From NCBI RefSeq assembly GCF_015712065.1, contig NZ_JACFYZ010000001.1, forward strand, positions 186,001 to 250,000: a DNA stretch of 64,000 nucleotides, in the 5' to 3' direction. The DNA comes from Ectopseudomonas chengduensis (GTDB lineage Bacteria > Pseudomonadota > Gammaproteobacteria > Pseudomonadales > Pseudomonadaceae). Position numbers and translations under genes: made by a program. A model generated the notes under the pieces. That model was not told where the DNA came from, searched no databases, and saw only the letters and a list, made by a program, of their open reading frames with translations. Position 1 is the first letter of the stretch, and each line of letters opens with the position of its first letter. Shown piece after piece: positions 18,164-27,717 of the stretch.

Positions 18164-20464
18164 ATGAAGACCGACGCGAACGTGGTGCACCTGAATAAGG
18201 CCACCGCAGAGCAATCGCCAACTTCGCCGGTAGGAAGACTGCCCGTGGCGCTGATTCAGGTGCGTGACAAAGCGGCGCAACAGCTCAAGCAGAACCTGCA
18301 GAGCCTGTTCGATAATGCTGACGATACCCTCTTCGAGATGGCGGATCGGGCGACCAGCAATGCCGAGCAGAATGCTTTCTTCGAAGCCATGCGTGACCTG
18401 CGGCTGAAGCGCAAGAACATCGAGCGCGGCTTTCTGCAGAAGGTGTTCGAGTCCTTCGCCAATCTCAATCAGTACGAAATCGGTAAACCACAGCCAGCGC
18501 TGGATGCCGTGTCGTTCGACAGCCTGAGCCTGGTACAGAACGACGAGCTGGAAGAAACCGTGGCGCTGGACGCCATGGTGGCCAAGGTGATGAGCCGAGA
18601 CGCTGTTGCGTTGGGCCATCTCACCACGCGCCTCAATGCGGTGATCAGCAAGAAGCTGGACGACAAGAGCAACCCGCTCGGCCCGACCCTGCTCAGCGAA
18701 TACTTCCTCGACGCCTGCAGTAGCCTGGGTGTGGAGATCAAGGTCAAGCTGATCATCCTCAAGCTGTTCGAAAAGTACGTGCTCGGCAGCTGCGACATGC
18801 TGTATGCCGAGGCCAATCAGGCGCTGGTCAGCGCGGGCGTGTTGCCTGAGCTGAAGTCCGCACCGCCGCGCCGTCAGCAGCGCCCGGCAGCTTCCGCTTA
18901 TGTCCAGTCGTCCGGCGAGGAAGGCATTCCCTTGCTCGAAGGCGCCGATCAGGGCGTGCAGGAAGTGTTCGGTGCGTTGCAGGATCTGCTCTCGCAAGTG
19001 CGCGGCACGGCGATGCCACGCCGGGCTCAGACAGCCGATGCAATGCCGATCACCAGCAGCGACCTGATGCGCCTGCTATCGCACATGCAGCAGCGTGCCC
19101 CGGCGCAGGTCACCGTCGAAGATTTCGACCTTCGCGACCAGCTCGAACGATTGCTCGAGCGCGCCAGCGCCAAGAGTGGCAAGGCGCGGGTGGTTGGCGA
19201 GGTCGATGAAGATGTGATCAATCTGGTATCGATGCTGTTCGAGTTCATTCTCGATGACCGCACCCTGCCGGATTCGCTCAAGGCACTGATCGGTCGTCTG
19301 CAGATTCCGATGCTCAAGGTTGCAGTGCTGGACAAGACCTTCTTCAGCCGTGGCAGCCATCCGGCCCGCCGCTTGCTCAACGAAATCGCCTCTGCTGCGC
19401 TGGGTTGGGTCGATCAGGACGATGCGCAGCGTGACAGCCTCTATCAGAAGATCGAGCAGGTGGTGCAGCGTCTGCTGAACGATTTCGTCGATGATCCGGC
19501 GATCTTCTCCGAACTGCTGGCCGAGTTCATGGCGTTCACGGGCGATGAGCGTCGTCGCAGCGAACTGCTCGAGCAGCGTACCCGCGACGCCGAGGAAGGC
19601 AGCGCCAAGGCCGAACTGGCCCGTCGCCAGGTCGAACATGCACTGAACGAGCGGCTGCTGGGCAAGACCCTGCCGGAAGTGGTGGTGCGCCTGCTGCAGG
19701 AAGCCTGGAGCAAGGTGCTGATGCTCACCTGCCTCAAGCATGGCGTGGAGTCGGAGGAATGGCAGGCTGCGCTGCAGACCATGGATGACCTGGTCTGGAG
19801 CGTCGCCCCGCATGAAGATCCTGAAGCGCGTCTGCGTTTGCTGGAGCTGGTGCCCGGCTTGCTCAAGGCGCTGCGTGAAGGCATGGCCAGTGCTGCGTTC
19901 GATCCGTTCTCTACCAGCGAATTCTTCAGCCAATTGGAAGTGCTGCACGTGCAGGCCTTCCAGCGCTTCAAGCGCGCTGCACCGGAAGCTGAGACGGCCG
20001 TTGCCGAGGATGCAGCGCACACCGATCCGAGCGAAGCCGGCATCGAGTTGCCACTGCTGGAGCTGCCGGCGGCCGAAGAGGTCGAGGACGCTCCGGCGAT
20101 GGTCGAGGTGGTCGAAGAGATCATTCTGCTCGCGCCGGGCCAGACCCGTCCGCAGGAGCCGGACGTGGTGCTCCCGGACGACGATGAGGCGCTGCTGCAG
20201 GTAGACAGCCTACGTGTGGGTAGCTGGGTGGAAATCCAGGAAGATGAAGAGCACAAGCTGCGTTGCAAGCTGGCGGCCATCATCAAGCCCACTGGCAAGT
20301 ACGTGTTCGTCAATCGCACCGGCATGAAGGTGCTGGAGAAAACGCGCAACGCGCTGGCGGTGGAGTTCCGTCGCAACGCTGTGCGCCTGCTTGACGATGC
20401 GCTGCTGTTCGACCGCGCCCTGGAGTCGGTCATCGGCAATCTGCGCAAGCTCAAGCACAGCTGA
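18164..20464 (+). CDS. DUF1631 family protein of unknown function
   Basis: 766 residues; the orthologue of the large hypothetical gene between nadC and ampD in P. aeruginosa. It begins MKTDANVVHLNKATAEQ after GGAG. The protein is acidic, mostly alpha-helical, without signal peptide or membrane segment, with the DUF1631 pattern near the start (QQLKQNLQSLFDNADDTLF) and a C-terminal domain that contains LRVGSWVEIQEDEEHKLRCK, which resembles PilZ-like/DUF1631 C-terminal beta domains. Residues ~620-700 are Glu/Pro-rich and probably a flexible linker. The older database name thymidine phosphorylase has no support in the sequence. Confidence 0.85.
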   Translation: MKTDANVVHLNKATAEQSPTSPVGRLPVALIQVRDKAAQQLKQNLQSLFDNADDTLFEMADRATSNAEQNAFFEAMRDLRLKRKNIERGFLQKVFESFANLNQYEIGKPQPALDAVSFDSLSLVQNDELEETVALDAMVAKVMSRDAVALGHLTTRLNAVISKKLDDKSNPLGPTLLSEYFLDACSSLGVEIKVKLIILKLFEKYVLGSCDMLYAEANQALVSAGVLPELKSAPPRRQQRPAASAYVQSSGEEGIPLLEGADQGVQEVFGALQDLLSQVRGTAMPRRAQTADAMPITSSDLMRLLSHMQQRAPAQVTVEDFDLRDQLERLLERASAKSGKARVVGEVDEDVINLVSMLFEFILDDRTLPDSLKALIGRLQIPMLKVAVLDKTFFSRGSHPARRLLNEIASAALGWVDQDDAQRDSLYQKIEQVVQRLLNDFVDDPAIFSELLAEFMAFTGDERRRSELLEQRTRDAEEGSAKAELARRQVEHALNERLLGKTLPEVVVRLLQEAWSKVLMLTCLKHGVESEEWQAALQTMDDLVWSVAPHEDPEARLRLLELVPGLLKALREGMASAAFDPFSTSEFFSQLEVLHVQAFQRFKRAAPEAETAVAEDAAHTDPSEAGIELPLLELPAAEEVEDAPAMVEVVEEIILLAPGQTRPQEPDVVLPDDDEALLQVDSLRVGSWVEIQEDEEHKLRCKLAAIIKPTGKYVFVNRTGMKVLEKTRNALAVEFRRNAVRLLDDALLFDRALESVIGNLRKLKHS

Positions 20465-20466
20465 TC

Positions 20467-20496
20467 GTTGCCAGGGAGCACTTCGCTCCTGGCAAC
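20467..20496 (+). terminator. Hairpin after the DUF1631 gene
   Basis: A 12-bp stem with one bulged G (GTTGCCAGG...GAGC / GCTCCTGGCAAC) and loop ACTTC begins 2 bases after the stop codon. No T-run follows, so it may act with Rho or protect the 3-prime end rather than be a classical terminator. Confidence 0.55.
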
Positions 20497-20506
20497 GGCC
20501 TGGTTC

Positions 20507-20583
20507 GTAGGTGCCTCGCCCTGGGGCGAAGCTTTTAAATCCTGCGGCGTGCTCGATATCGATTCGCCACGAGGCGCGGCTAT
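20507..20583. repeat. REP-type inverted repeat pair
   Basis: GTAGGTGCCTCGCCCTGGGG with inverted partner GATTCGCCACGAGGCGCGGC; a degenerate member of the repeat family at 16813. Confidence 0.65.
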
Positions 20584-20686
20584 GTCGTGATCCTCGATTT
20601 TCCCGCCTTTGCACATCCTGTTGCGGCCTCGCGCTTGGCCGCAGTAGCCACCTGCTCTAGAGTGGTGACACGTTCAGGAGTGCCAC

Positions 20687-21238
20687 ATGCAGCTCGACCC
20701 TTCCACTGGCTGGTTTCAGGGCATCCCTCACTGCCCATCGCCGAATTTCAACGCTCGCCCCGGTGGCGAAATCTCCCTGCTGGTGGTGCACAACATCAGC
20801 CTGCCGCCTGGGCAGTTCGGCACCGGCAAGGTGCAGGCGTTCTTTCAGAACCGCTTGCCCGTGCACGAGCATCCTTTCTTCGCCGAGATCGCATCCCTGC
20901 AGGTTTCCGCGCATTTCTTCATCGAGCGTGATGGCGGGCTGACGCAGTTCGTCTCCTGCCTGGATCGTGCCTGGCACGCCGGGGTTTCCTGGTTCGAGGG
21001 GCGCGATAACTGCAATGATTTTTCGCTAGGAGTGGAGCTGGAAGGGACGGATGATCAGCCCTACACCGACGCTCAGTACGCCAGGTTGGTCGAGCTGACG
21101 CGACAGTTGCTGGACGCCTACCCGGCGCTGTCGACGCAGCGTATACGTGGCCACAGCGATATCGCGCCTGGGCGCAAGACCGACCCGGGGGCAGCGTTCG
21201 ATTGGTCGCGTCTGCACGCCGAATTGAAGGAGAGGTAG
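20687..21238 (+). CDS. ampD: 1,6-anhydro-N-acetylmuramyl-L-alanine amidase AmpD
   Basis: 183 residues. Cytosolic zinc amidase of peptidoglycan recycling that removes the peptide from 1,6-anhydro-muropeptides; its loss derepresses AmpC beta-lactamase in species with AmpR/AmpC. Zinc ligands are visible as His35 (LLVVHN), His156 (RGHSDIAPG) and Asp166 (RKTDPG); Glu117 and Lys164 match the catalytic residues of characterised AmpD. No signal peptide, as expected for the cytosolic enzyme. ATG follows AGGAG. It is directly upstream of ampE (2-base gap), the standard ampDE pair. Confidence 0.97.
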   Translation: MQLDPSTGWFQGIPHCPSPNFNARPGGEISLLVVHNISLPPGQFGTGKVQAFFQNRLPVHEHPFFAEIASLQVSAHFFIERDGGLTQFVSCLDRAWHAGVSWFEGRDNCNDFSLGVELEGTDDQPYTDAQYARLVELTRQLLDAYPALSTQRIRGHSDIAPGRKTDPGAAFDWSRLHAELKER

Positions 21239-21240
21239 CA

Positions 21241-22074
21241 ATGAGTTTTCTGGTGATTCTGCTGGTGCTGTGGGTCGAGAAGTTTTCTGCCTGGCGTCTG
21301 CGCATCCAGCAGGACGGCCCCTGGCTGGCGCAACTGCAGCGCCTGCAACAAGGCGGCCTACAGCAGGCCCCGTGGCTGTGCCTGGCCATTCTGGTGCTGT
21401 TGCCGGTGTTGGCATTGGGGCTGCTGTTGCTGATCCTCAAACCGCTGGCATATGGCTGGCTGGCATTTCCGGTGCATTTGCTGGTGCTGATCTACAGCCT
21501 GGGGCGTGGTGATCTGCTTGCGGCGTTGGGGCCGTTTCGCGACGCCTGGCGGCGCGGTGACGGTCAGGCGGCTTACCACGTGGCCGAGCGTGATCTGGCA
21601 CTGCAGCCGGAAGAGGGGACCGAACTGCTGCAGCAGGTTCAGGGGCATCTGTTGTGGCAGGCCTATCAAAGCTTTTTCGCCGTTATTTTCTGGTATCTGC
21701 TGCTCGGCCCCATGGTGGCGCTCGCTTATCGCCTGCTGGCCTTGAGCGCCGAACATGCGCAGCAAGCCGCCCTGCGTGAGCGCGCCGTGCAACTGCGCCA
21801 CGCTTTCGATTGGCTGCCGGCGCGGGTACTGGCTTCCAGCTTCGCGCTGGTCGGTAATTTCGTCGCCGTCAGTCGCGCCTTGCTGCATGAGCTGCTGAGC
21901 TGGGACATTTCTGCCGCGCAACTGGTGATCAAGGCCGGGCGGGCGGCCGGTGAGATGCCGCCGCCGGTGATGGGCGAGGAGGGCGTCAATACTCTGGATC
22001 AGCTGTGGCAACTGCTGATTCGTGCTGCGGTGGTCTGGTACGCCGGTTACGCGGTCTGGGTGTTATTCATCTAG
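21241..22074 (+). CDS. ampE: Regulatory signalling modulator AmpE
   Basis: 277-residue inner-membrane protein. It starts MSFLVILLVLWVEKFSAWRL, with further hydrophobic segments near 45-85, 140-165 and the C-terminus (AAVVWYAGYAVWVLFI). The VEKFSAWR and GPFRDAWRRGD regions are typical of AmpE. AmpE is encoded with AmpD; its biochemical role is poorly defined. GGAGAGG lies before the ATG and overlaps the end of ampD. Confidence 0.94.
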   Translation: MSFLVILLVLWVEKFSAWRLRIQQDGPWLAQLQRLQQGGLQQAPWLCLAILVLLPVLALGLLLLILKPLAYGWLAFPVHLLVLIYSLGRGDLLAALGPFRDAWRRGDGQAAYHVAERDLALQPEEGTELLQQVQGHLLWQAYQSFFAVIFWYLLLGPMVALAYRLLALSAEHAQQAALRERAVQLRHAFDWLPARVLASSFALVGNFVAVSRALLHELLSWDISAAQLVIKAGRAAGEMPPPVMGEEGVNTLDQLWQLLIRAAVVWYAGYAVWVLFI

Positions 22075-22122
22075 AAGAGCCCATCGATAGCCACGGTCCC
22101 ATCTGTTTCGTCGAGCTGGCTT

Positions 22123-22183
22123 TATGGGAGCCGCGTCCCGCGGTAGAGCAAAACAGCATTCGTCCCGAGTCGGGGCTCCTACG
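22123..22183. repeat. Degenerate REP-type repeat
   Basis: TATGGGAGCCGCGTCCCGCG with inverted TCGGGGCTCCTACG about 40 bases on, in the 354-base gap between ampE and the MCP gene. Confidence 0.5.
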
Positions 22184-22219
22184 CATCCTTAGCTGGATTC
22201 GCTGGGCGCGCGTTTAACC

Positions 22220-22246
22220 TTAAGTTACAGAGACGCGTGTCGATAA
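22220..22246 (+). promoter_or_regulatory. Sigma-28 (FliA)-like promoter of the chemotaxis transducer
   Basis: TTAA, a 15-base spacer and GTCGATAA match the FliA consensus TAAA-N15-GCCGATAA at 3/4 and 7/8 positions. It lies about 180 bases upstream of the MCP start. Many Pseudomonas MCP genes are in the flagellar/FliA regulon. Confidence 0.6.
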
Positions 22247-22428
22247 GGGGTATAAGGAGGCGGTAGCTGACCCTGTTTGGTGATTTTCGTCACATTTATC
22301 TACCTGTATTCGCCACGTAGATTCACGCGCCACAGGTCGGGCTGCGCAGGACGCCGTTGTCAGCCCGTGAGAGGTTCTGCGGCCGTTCGAGCTATACCAA
22401 TAACAATAATGGCAACTGGAGACGTCTA

Positions 22429-24459
22429 GTGAAGACCGTGTTGTATCCGGCCATCGCGCTGATGAATCGCCTCAGCTTCGGCATGAAGTTCAGCCTGATC
22501 AGCGTTTTATTCTTCCTGCCCATGCTCGTCACCAACTTCTATCTGGTGCGCGACTCCTATCGTCAGTTCGTCGGCACCCAGACAGCACTGGAAAGCCTCG
22601 AACTACTCGGCAGCAGCCTGCAGCTGCGCCGTGATCTTGAAAGCCTCAACGATCTGGTGCAGATCAACTCGATGATCGGTCAGTCCGGTCAGGCGGGGGA
22701 TCTGGAAGGGCGTATAGATCAACTGCAGCAGTCGCTCAATGCCGGCCTGCAGGGGCTGCAGCCGGTGACCGGCGATGCCGAGCAGGCGGCGGAGTTTGTT
22801 GCCAAGCGCGACGAATTGCTGGCCGAGCTGAAAAGCGCAGAGGCCGAGACCTCGTTGCAGAGCAAGACCGTCATCGTCGAGAAGCTGCTGGGCTCCTCCC
22901 AGGTCTTCATCAAGCTGGTGGCCAGCCAGGCGGGGCTGAGCCAGGACCCGCAACGCCAGGTGCGGCAGATCACCGAGCTGATCACCAACGTCACCCCGCA
23001 GATCACCAATGTGCTCAGCCAAGGTCGTGCCATCGGCGCCTATTCCCTGGGGCAGGGTTTTCTCAATTCGGCGGCCAGTACCAAGTTCGATGACCTGCTG
23101 CTGCAGTTGGAGAAGTTGCATGCCGAGTACGGCCTGAATCTGCAGGAGGCACTGGCCGGTAACGTCGCGGCGCAGAATGGGCTGGGCAGCCTGGCCGAAG
23201 CCAGTCGCCAGAGTCTGAAGGATAGCGGCGTGCTGTTCGAGGATCAGGTGATCATCGCCGACAGCCTGGATACGCCCTGGGCGCAGTTCTACGATCAGGT
23301 CAGCCAGGAAATGGCCAAGACCTACGCCTTCAACGACGGCCTGCTGGCCTTCCTCGATAGCCAGTTGAGCGAGCGGCTGACCGAGAACCGTGCGCAGATG
23401 GTGTTGCTGGTGGTGGCGCTGGTGGTGGTGTTCCTGTTGATCGTCTACCTCTACAGCGGCTTCTACGTTTCCACCCGCTCTACCCTGAAAAACCTGGGCA
23501 AGGTGATGGATAGGGTTGCTGCAGGCGATATGACGGCCAACTTCCAGGCACAGAGCCGAGACGAGCTGGGCGAGCTGGGGCAGGTGTTCAACCAGACCGT
23601 CGTGCGTATCCATGACCTGATCGAGCGCGTCGGGCATACGGTGGGCGAGGTCGGTGGCCAGGCGGATCGTGTCGAGCTGGTTTCAGGCGAGAGCAACCAA
23701 GCGGTGGCCGGTCAGCGTGCACAGATCGAGCAGGTGGCCACGGCGATGAACCAGATGTCCGCCACTGCCCAGGAGGTGGCGCGCAGCGCCGCCGCTGCGG
23801 TGGGTAGTGCGCAGAGCGTGAATCAGGAAACGGTCAGTGGCCGCGCATTGGTCGAGCAGCAGGTCGGTGCGATCCAGCGTCTTGCCGGTGAAATCGACCA
23901 GTCAGTGGCGGTGATCAACCAACTGGCCAGCGACAGTGCGGCGATCAGCCAGGTACTCGATGTGATCAAGGGTATCGCCGAGCAGACCAACCTGCTGGCG
24001 CTCAATGCTGCCATCGAGGCGGCGCGGGCTGGTGAACAGGGTCGCGGTTTCGCCGTGGTGGCTGACGAGGTGCGCAACCTGGCCAAGCGCACCCAGCAGT
24101 CCACCGAAGAGATCGAAGCGATGATCGCCAAGCTGCAGGGCGGTGTGGGGGCGGCGGTGAAGGCGATGAACGCCAGTCACCAGATGGCGGATGGCACGGT
24201 CAGCCAGTCGGCCAAGGTGCAGCAGGCCCTGGAGAACATCCTCGGCGCAGTGGGCATGATCGTCGATCAGAACCAGCAGATCGCCGCGGCGGCCGAGCAG
24301 CAGACGGCGGTGGCGCACGATATCGACCAGAACATCGTCGAGATCAACCATGCGGGTGAGCGCACCGCTGCTGGTGCCAGCCAGACCGAGCAGGCCAGCC
24401 GCGAGCTGAGCGAGCTGGTTACGCGTCTCAAGCAGTTGATCGGCGCATTCCGGGTCTGA
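22429..24459 (+). CDS. Methyl-accepting chemotaxis protein
   Basis: 676 residues from a GTG at 22429 with GGAG upstream; the protein then starts [21 protein letters not shown], like the orthologue between ampE and speC in P. aeruginosa. Membrane helix 1 (about 25-45), a periplasmic sensing region of ~290 residues, helix 2 ([20 protein letters not shown]), a HAMP region and the cytoplasmic coiled-coil signalling domain whose hairpin tip is [20 protein letters not shown], followed by [17 protein letters not shown]. It controls CheA through CheW; the ligand is unknown. No C-terminal CheR-binding pentapeptide is seen. Confidence 0.95.
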   Translation: MKTVLYPAIALMNRLSFGMKFSLISVLFFLPMLVTNFYLVRDSYRQFVGTQTALESLELLGSSLQLRRDLESLNDLVQINSMIGQSGQAGDLEGRIDQLQQSLNAGLQGLQPVTGDAEQAAEFVAKRDELLAELKSAEAETSLQSKTVIVEKLLGSSQVFIKLVASQAGLSQDPQRQVRQITELITNVTPQITNVLSQGRAIGAYSLGQGFLNSAASTKFDDLLLQLEKLHAEYGLNLQEALAGNVAAQNGLGSLAEASRQSLKDSGVLFEDQVIIADSLDTPWAQFYDQVSQEMAKTYAFNDGLLAFLDSQLSERLTENRAQMVLLVVALVVVFLLIVYLYSGFYVSTRSTLKNLGKVMDRVAAGDMTANFQAQSRDELGELGQVFNQTVVRIHDLIERVGHTVGEVGGQADRVELVSGESNQAVAGQRAQIEQVATAMNQMSATAQEVARSAAAAVGSAQSVNQETVSGRALVEQQVGAIQRLAGEIDQSVAVINQLASDSAAISQVLDVIKGIAEQTNLLALNAAIEAARAGEQGRGFAVVADEVRNLAKRTQQSTEEIEAMIAKLQGGVGAAVKAMNASHQMADGTVSQSAKVQQALENILGAVGMIVDQNQQIAAAAEQQTAVAHDIDQNIVEINHAGERTAAGASQTEQASRELSELVTRLKQLIGAFRV

Positions 24460-24468
24460 TCGCTGCGT

Positions 24469-24625
24469 GGGAGGCGCTTCAGTGGCGATGCTTTTGCAGT
24501 CGTCGCGGCTGAAACCCCTCCCACGGCATTCCCGCGGTCGTCGCACTGACCCTGTAGGAGCGGCGCCCCGCCGCGAATCTGGGCGACACGGTCTGGAAAC
24601 ATTCGCCTCGGGGCGGGGCTCCTAC
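24469..24625. repeat. Two REP-type inverted repeats between the MCP gene and tatD
   Basis: First unit 24469-24533 (GTGGGAGGCGCTTCAG ... GCTGAAACCCCTCCCAC); second unit 24554-24625 (GTAGGAGCGGCGCCCCGCCG ... inverted GGGGCGGGGCTCCTAC). They fill most of the gap between the convergent genes. Confidence 0.8.
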
Positions 24626-24666
24626 GGACGGTCGTGTAGGGCGATTTGCCTGACCATCTGTGCTGT

Positions 24667-25446
24667 CTATGCCCAGCCGAACAACTCATCCGCATTACGG
24701 CTGCTGGCCGTAGCCAGTTCTTCGGCCGTAACGCCACGCAACGCTGCCAGCTCGGCACAGATGTCAGACAGGTATTCCGGGCTGTTGCGCTGGTTGGGGT
24801 GCATGGCCGGGGCCATGTCCGGCGAGTCGGTTTCCAGCATGATGCTCTCCAACGGCAGCTGCGCCACCACCTTGCGCAGGCGATTGGCCTGCGGCCAGGT
24901 GGCGGCGCCGCCGAGACCGAGGCGAAAGCCCAGCTTGATGTACTCGCGTGCTTCCTCATGGCTACCGGCGAAGGCGTGGATAATGCCACCGCGTGCCAGG
25001 CGAAAACGCTTGAGTGTGGCGATGGTCGCGGCATGGGCACGGCGCACGTGCAGCAGCACCGGTAACTCGAACTCGGCGGCCAGTCGCAGCTGCGCTTCGA
25101 ACAGCGCTTGCTGGCGCTGCCGATCCAGGTGTTCCAGGTAATAATCCAGGCCGAACTCACCGACGGCGCACAGCTTGCGGTGCCCGGCCAGTTTGCCCAG
25201 CCAGTCGCGCAGCTCATCGAGATGCTCTGGGCGGTGATCGTCCAGATAGACCGGATGCAGGCCGAAGGCTGCGTACAGGCCCTCATCCTCTTCGACCAAC
25301 TGCCACAACCGCTGCCAGTTGGCCTGGTAGACGCCCAGCACCACCATGCGCTGCACGCCCTGCGCTTGGCTGCGCGCGAGTACTTCGTCGCGATCGGCGT
25401 CGAAGTCGGGGAAGTCCAGGTGGGTGTGGGTGTCGATCAGGCGCAT
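24667..25446 (-). CDS. TatD family metal-dependent hydrolase (deoxyribonuclease)
   Basis: 259-residue TIM-barrel metallohydrolase. Metal ligands are in IDTHTHLDF (HxH), GEFGLDYYL (Glu), LLHVRRA (His), IIHAFAGS (His) and LETDSPD (Asp), the full TatD set. TatD-type enzymes act as DNases in the cytoplasm. The ATG at 25446 follows GGTGAG; a GTG 12 bases upstream is possible and would add four residues. Encoded alone, convergent to the MCP gene and divergent from the AsmA-like gene. Confidence 0.92.
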   Translation of the reverse strand: MRLIDTHTHLDFPDFDADRDEVLARSQAQGVQRMVVLGVYQANWQRLWQLVEEDEGLYAAFGLHPVYLDDHRPEHLDELRDWLGKLAGHRKLCAVGEFGLDYYLEHLDRQRQQALFEAQLRLAAEFELPVLLHVRRAHAATIATLKRFRLARGGIIHAFAGSHEEAREYIKLGFRLGLGGAATWPQANRLRKVVAQLPLESIMLETDSPDMAPAMHPNQRNSPEYLSDICAELAALRGVTAEELATASSRNADELFGWA

Positions 25447-25582
25447 CGGTCTGCTCACCAGCGGGGGTTCAGAATCGGCTATTTTCCCCTTTCATGCCAG
25501 GGCGAGGGAGCGTTGGCGAATCTTTTCAGTCGTATGGACATGGACGAGTTTCACTCGGGCAGTGAAATAAGGAGGTCGCTGG

Positions 25583-27637
25583 GTGCGCCATTTGCGCAAG
25601 TTTGTAGGCGCATTGTTCGCCGTTTTCCTGTTGTTGCTGGCGGCGTTGATGCTGTTTCTGGTGCTGTTCGATTGGAATCGGGCGCGGCCGCTGATCAATG
25701 AACAGGCTTCTGCGGCCCTGAATCGGCCGTTTGCCATCGAGGGCGATCTGCGCGTGGTCTGGCAGCGTGAAGCCGGTCAGCAGGGTTTGAGCGCCTGGCT
25801 ACCCTGGCCCCATTTTGCTGCCGAGCAGTTGCGCCTGGGCAACCCGGACTGGGCGCAGGGCGAGACCTTCGTCAGTCTCGACAGCGTGCGTTTGCGCCTG
25901 TCGCCCCTGCCGCTGCTGTGGAAAACGGTGAGCATCCCCAGTATCGAACTCGGCGCGCCGGTCGCCGATCTGCAGCGCCTGGCCAATGGCCGGGCGAACT
26001 GGGTGTTCGATCTGGGCAAGGAAGAGGCGGACGACAGCAAGCAGCCCAGCCCCTGGACGCTGGATATCGGCACCATTGGCTTCGACAAGGGGCAGGTGAA
26101 GGTCGACGACAAGGTCAGCAACACCCGCCTGGAGTCAATTATCCAGCCGCTGGGCGAGCCGATCCCATTCGCCGATATCGTCGGCAAGAGCGCGGCCGAG
26201 CGCCTGACCGAGAGCAATGTCAGCGCCCAGGATTACGCTTTCGCCTGGCAGACCAAGGGCAGCTTCCGTGGCCAGCCGTTGACCGGCAACGGCAAGGTCG
26301 GTGGCCTGCTGGCGCTGCATGACGCGTCGCAGCCGTTCCCGTTGCAGGCCGATCTGCGCATTGGCGCGACCCGTATCGTGCTGGCTGGCAGCCTGACCGA
26401 TCCGCAGAATCTGGGCGCTCTGGATCTGCGCTTGCGTCTGTCCGGCACCAGCCTCGGTCAGCTGTATCCGCTGACCGGCGTGACCTTGCCTGACACCCCG
26501 CCATACAGCACCGACGGTCGCTTGCAGGCCAACCTGCACGATGCCGACGGGGCGATCTTTCGCTACCTCGGTTTCAATGGCCAGATCGGTGACAGCGATA
26601 TCCATGGCGACCTGACGTTCGTGGCCCGCGAGCCACGGCCGAAACTGTCCGGCCAGCTGACCTCCAACCAACTGCTGTTCAGTGACCTGGCGCCGCTGAT
26701 CGGCGCCGACTCCAGCGCGGACAAGCGCGAGCGTGGCGAACGGGACGTGCAGCCGGCGAACAAGGCGCTACCCGTTTCCGAGTTTCGTACCGACCGCTGG
26801 CGTGCGATGGACGCCGATGTGCGCTTCGTCGGTAAGCGCATCGTGCACAACGAGCAGTTGCCGATCACCGATCTGGACACCCATGTGGTGCTCAATGACG
26901 GCATGCTGAGTCTGGAGCCGCTACGTTTCGGCACGGCCGGTGGTGTGCTCGACTCTCAAGTCCGTCTCAATGGCGCGACCACGCCGTTGCAGGGGCAGAT
27001 GCGTCTGCGCGCGCGTGACCTCAAGCTCAAGCAGTTGTTTCCCTCCTTCACGCCGATGCAGACCAGCCTCGGTGAGCTCAACGGCGATGCACGCATCAGC
27101 GGCCGTGGCAACTCGGTGGCGGCGCTACTCGGCAGCGCCGATGGCGAGTTGAAGATGCTGATCAACGATGGCGCGGTGAGTCGCGGGCTGATGGAAATCG
27201 CCGGGCTGAACGTCGGCAACTACCTGGTCGGCAGGCTGTTCGGCGACGAGGATGTGAAGATTCATTGCGCGGCAGCGGATCTCGGCATCAAGCAGGGGCT
27301 GATGAGTACGCGGCTGTTCGTCATCGACACCGACAATGCGGTGATCAAGGTCGACGGCAGCGCCAACTTCGCCAGCGAGCGGCTGGACTTCACCATCACG
27401 CCGTCGACCAAGGGCTTTCGCATCTTCTCACTGCGCTCGCCGCTGTATGTGCGCGGCACGTTCAAGGAGCCGTCACCAGGCGTACAGGCCACGCCGCTGG
27501 CGCTGCGTGGTGTTGGCCTGGTAGCGCTGGGCGTTGCGGTGGCGCCAGCGGCTGGGCTGCTGGCGCTGGTGGCACCCAGCGCTGGTGACGAGCCGAGCCA
27601 GTGCGCGCCGCTGCTGCAGAAGATTCAGGGTGGTTAG
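25583..27637 (+). CDS. AsmA family protein (inner-membrane anchored lipid-transfer-type protein)
   Basis: 684 residues from a GTG start preceded by a strong AAGGAGG. One N-terminal membrane helix (VGALFAVFLLLLAALMLFLV), then a long periplasmic beta-rich region with the AsmA N-terminal signature LNRPFAIEGDL and the C-terminal domain near MEIAGLNVGNYLVGRLF and LDFTITPSTKGFRIFSLRSP. AsmA-like proteins form long grooves thought to carry phospholipids between the membranes. A hydrophobic Ala/Gly-rich tail (LVALGVAVAPAAGLLALVAP) ends the chain. No operon partner. Confidence 0.87.
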   Translation: MRHLRKFVGALFAVFLLLLAALMLFLVLFDWNRARPLINEQASAALNRPFAIEGDLRVVWQREAGQQGLSAWLPWPHFAAEQLRLGNPDWAQGETFVSLDSVRLRLSPLPLLWKTVSIPSIELGAPVADLQRLANGRANWVFDLGKEEADDSKQPSPWTLDIGTIGFDKGQVKVDDKVSNTRLESIIQPLGEPIPFADIVGKSAAERLTESNVSAQDYAFAWQTKGSFRGQPLTGNGKVGGLLALHDASQPFPLQADLRIGATRIVLAGSLTDPQNLGALDLRLRLSGTSLGQLYPLTGVTLPDTPPYSTDGRLQANLHDADGAIFRYLGFNGQIGDSDIHGDLTFVAREPRPKLSGQLTSNQLLFSDLAPLIGADSSADKRERGERDVQPANKALPVSEFRTDRWRAMDADVRFVGKRIVHNEQLPITDLDTHVVLNDGMLSLEPLRFGTAGGVLDSQVRLNGATTPLQGQMRLRARDLKLKQLFPSFTPMQTSLGELNGDARISGRGNSVAALLGSADGELKMLINDGAVSRGLMEIAGLNVGNYLVGRLFGDEDVKIHCAAADLGIKQGLMSTRLFVIDTDNAVIKVDGSANFASERLDFTITPSTKGFRIFSLRSPLYVRGTFKEPSPGVQATPLALRGVGLVALGVAVAPAAGLLALVAPSAGDEPSQCAPLLQKIQGG

Positions 27638-27658
27638 CAGGAGGCATCAGAACTAGAT

Positions 27659-27717
27659 GTAGGGTGCGCTGCGCGCACCGATCCTTTCCAGCAGTTGGTG
27701 CGCATGGCGCACCTTAC
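27659..27717. repeat. Inverted repeat of the GTAGGGTGCGC family
   Basis: GTAGGGTGCGCTGCGCGCAC with an inverted partner GGTGCGCATGGCGCACCTTA. The right end contains the cra stop codon. Confidence 0.7.
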
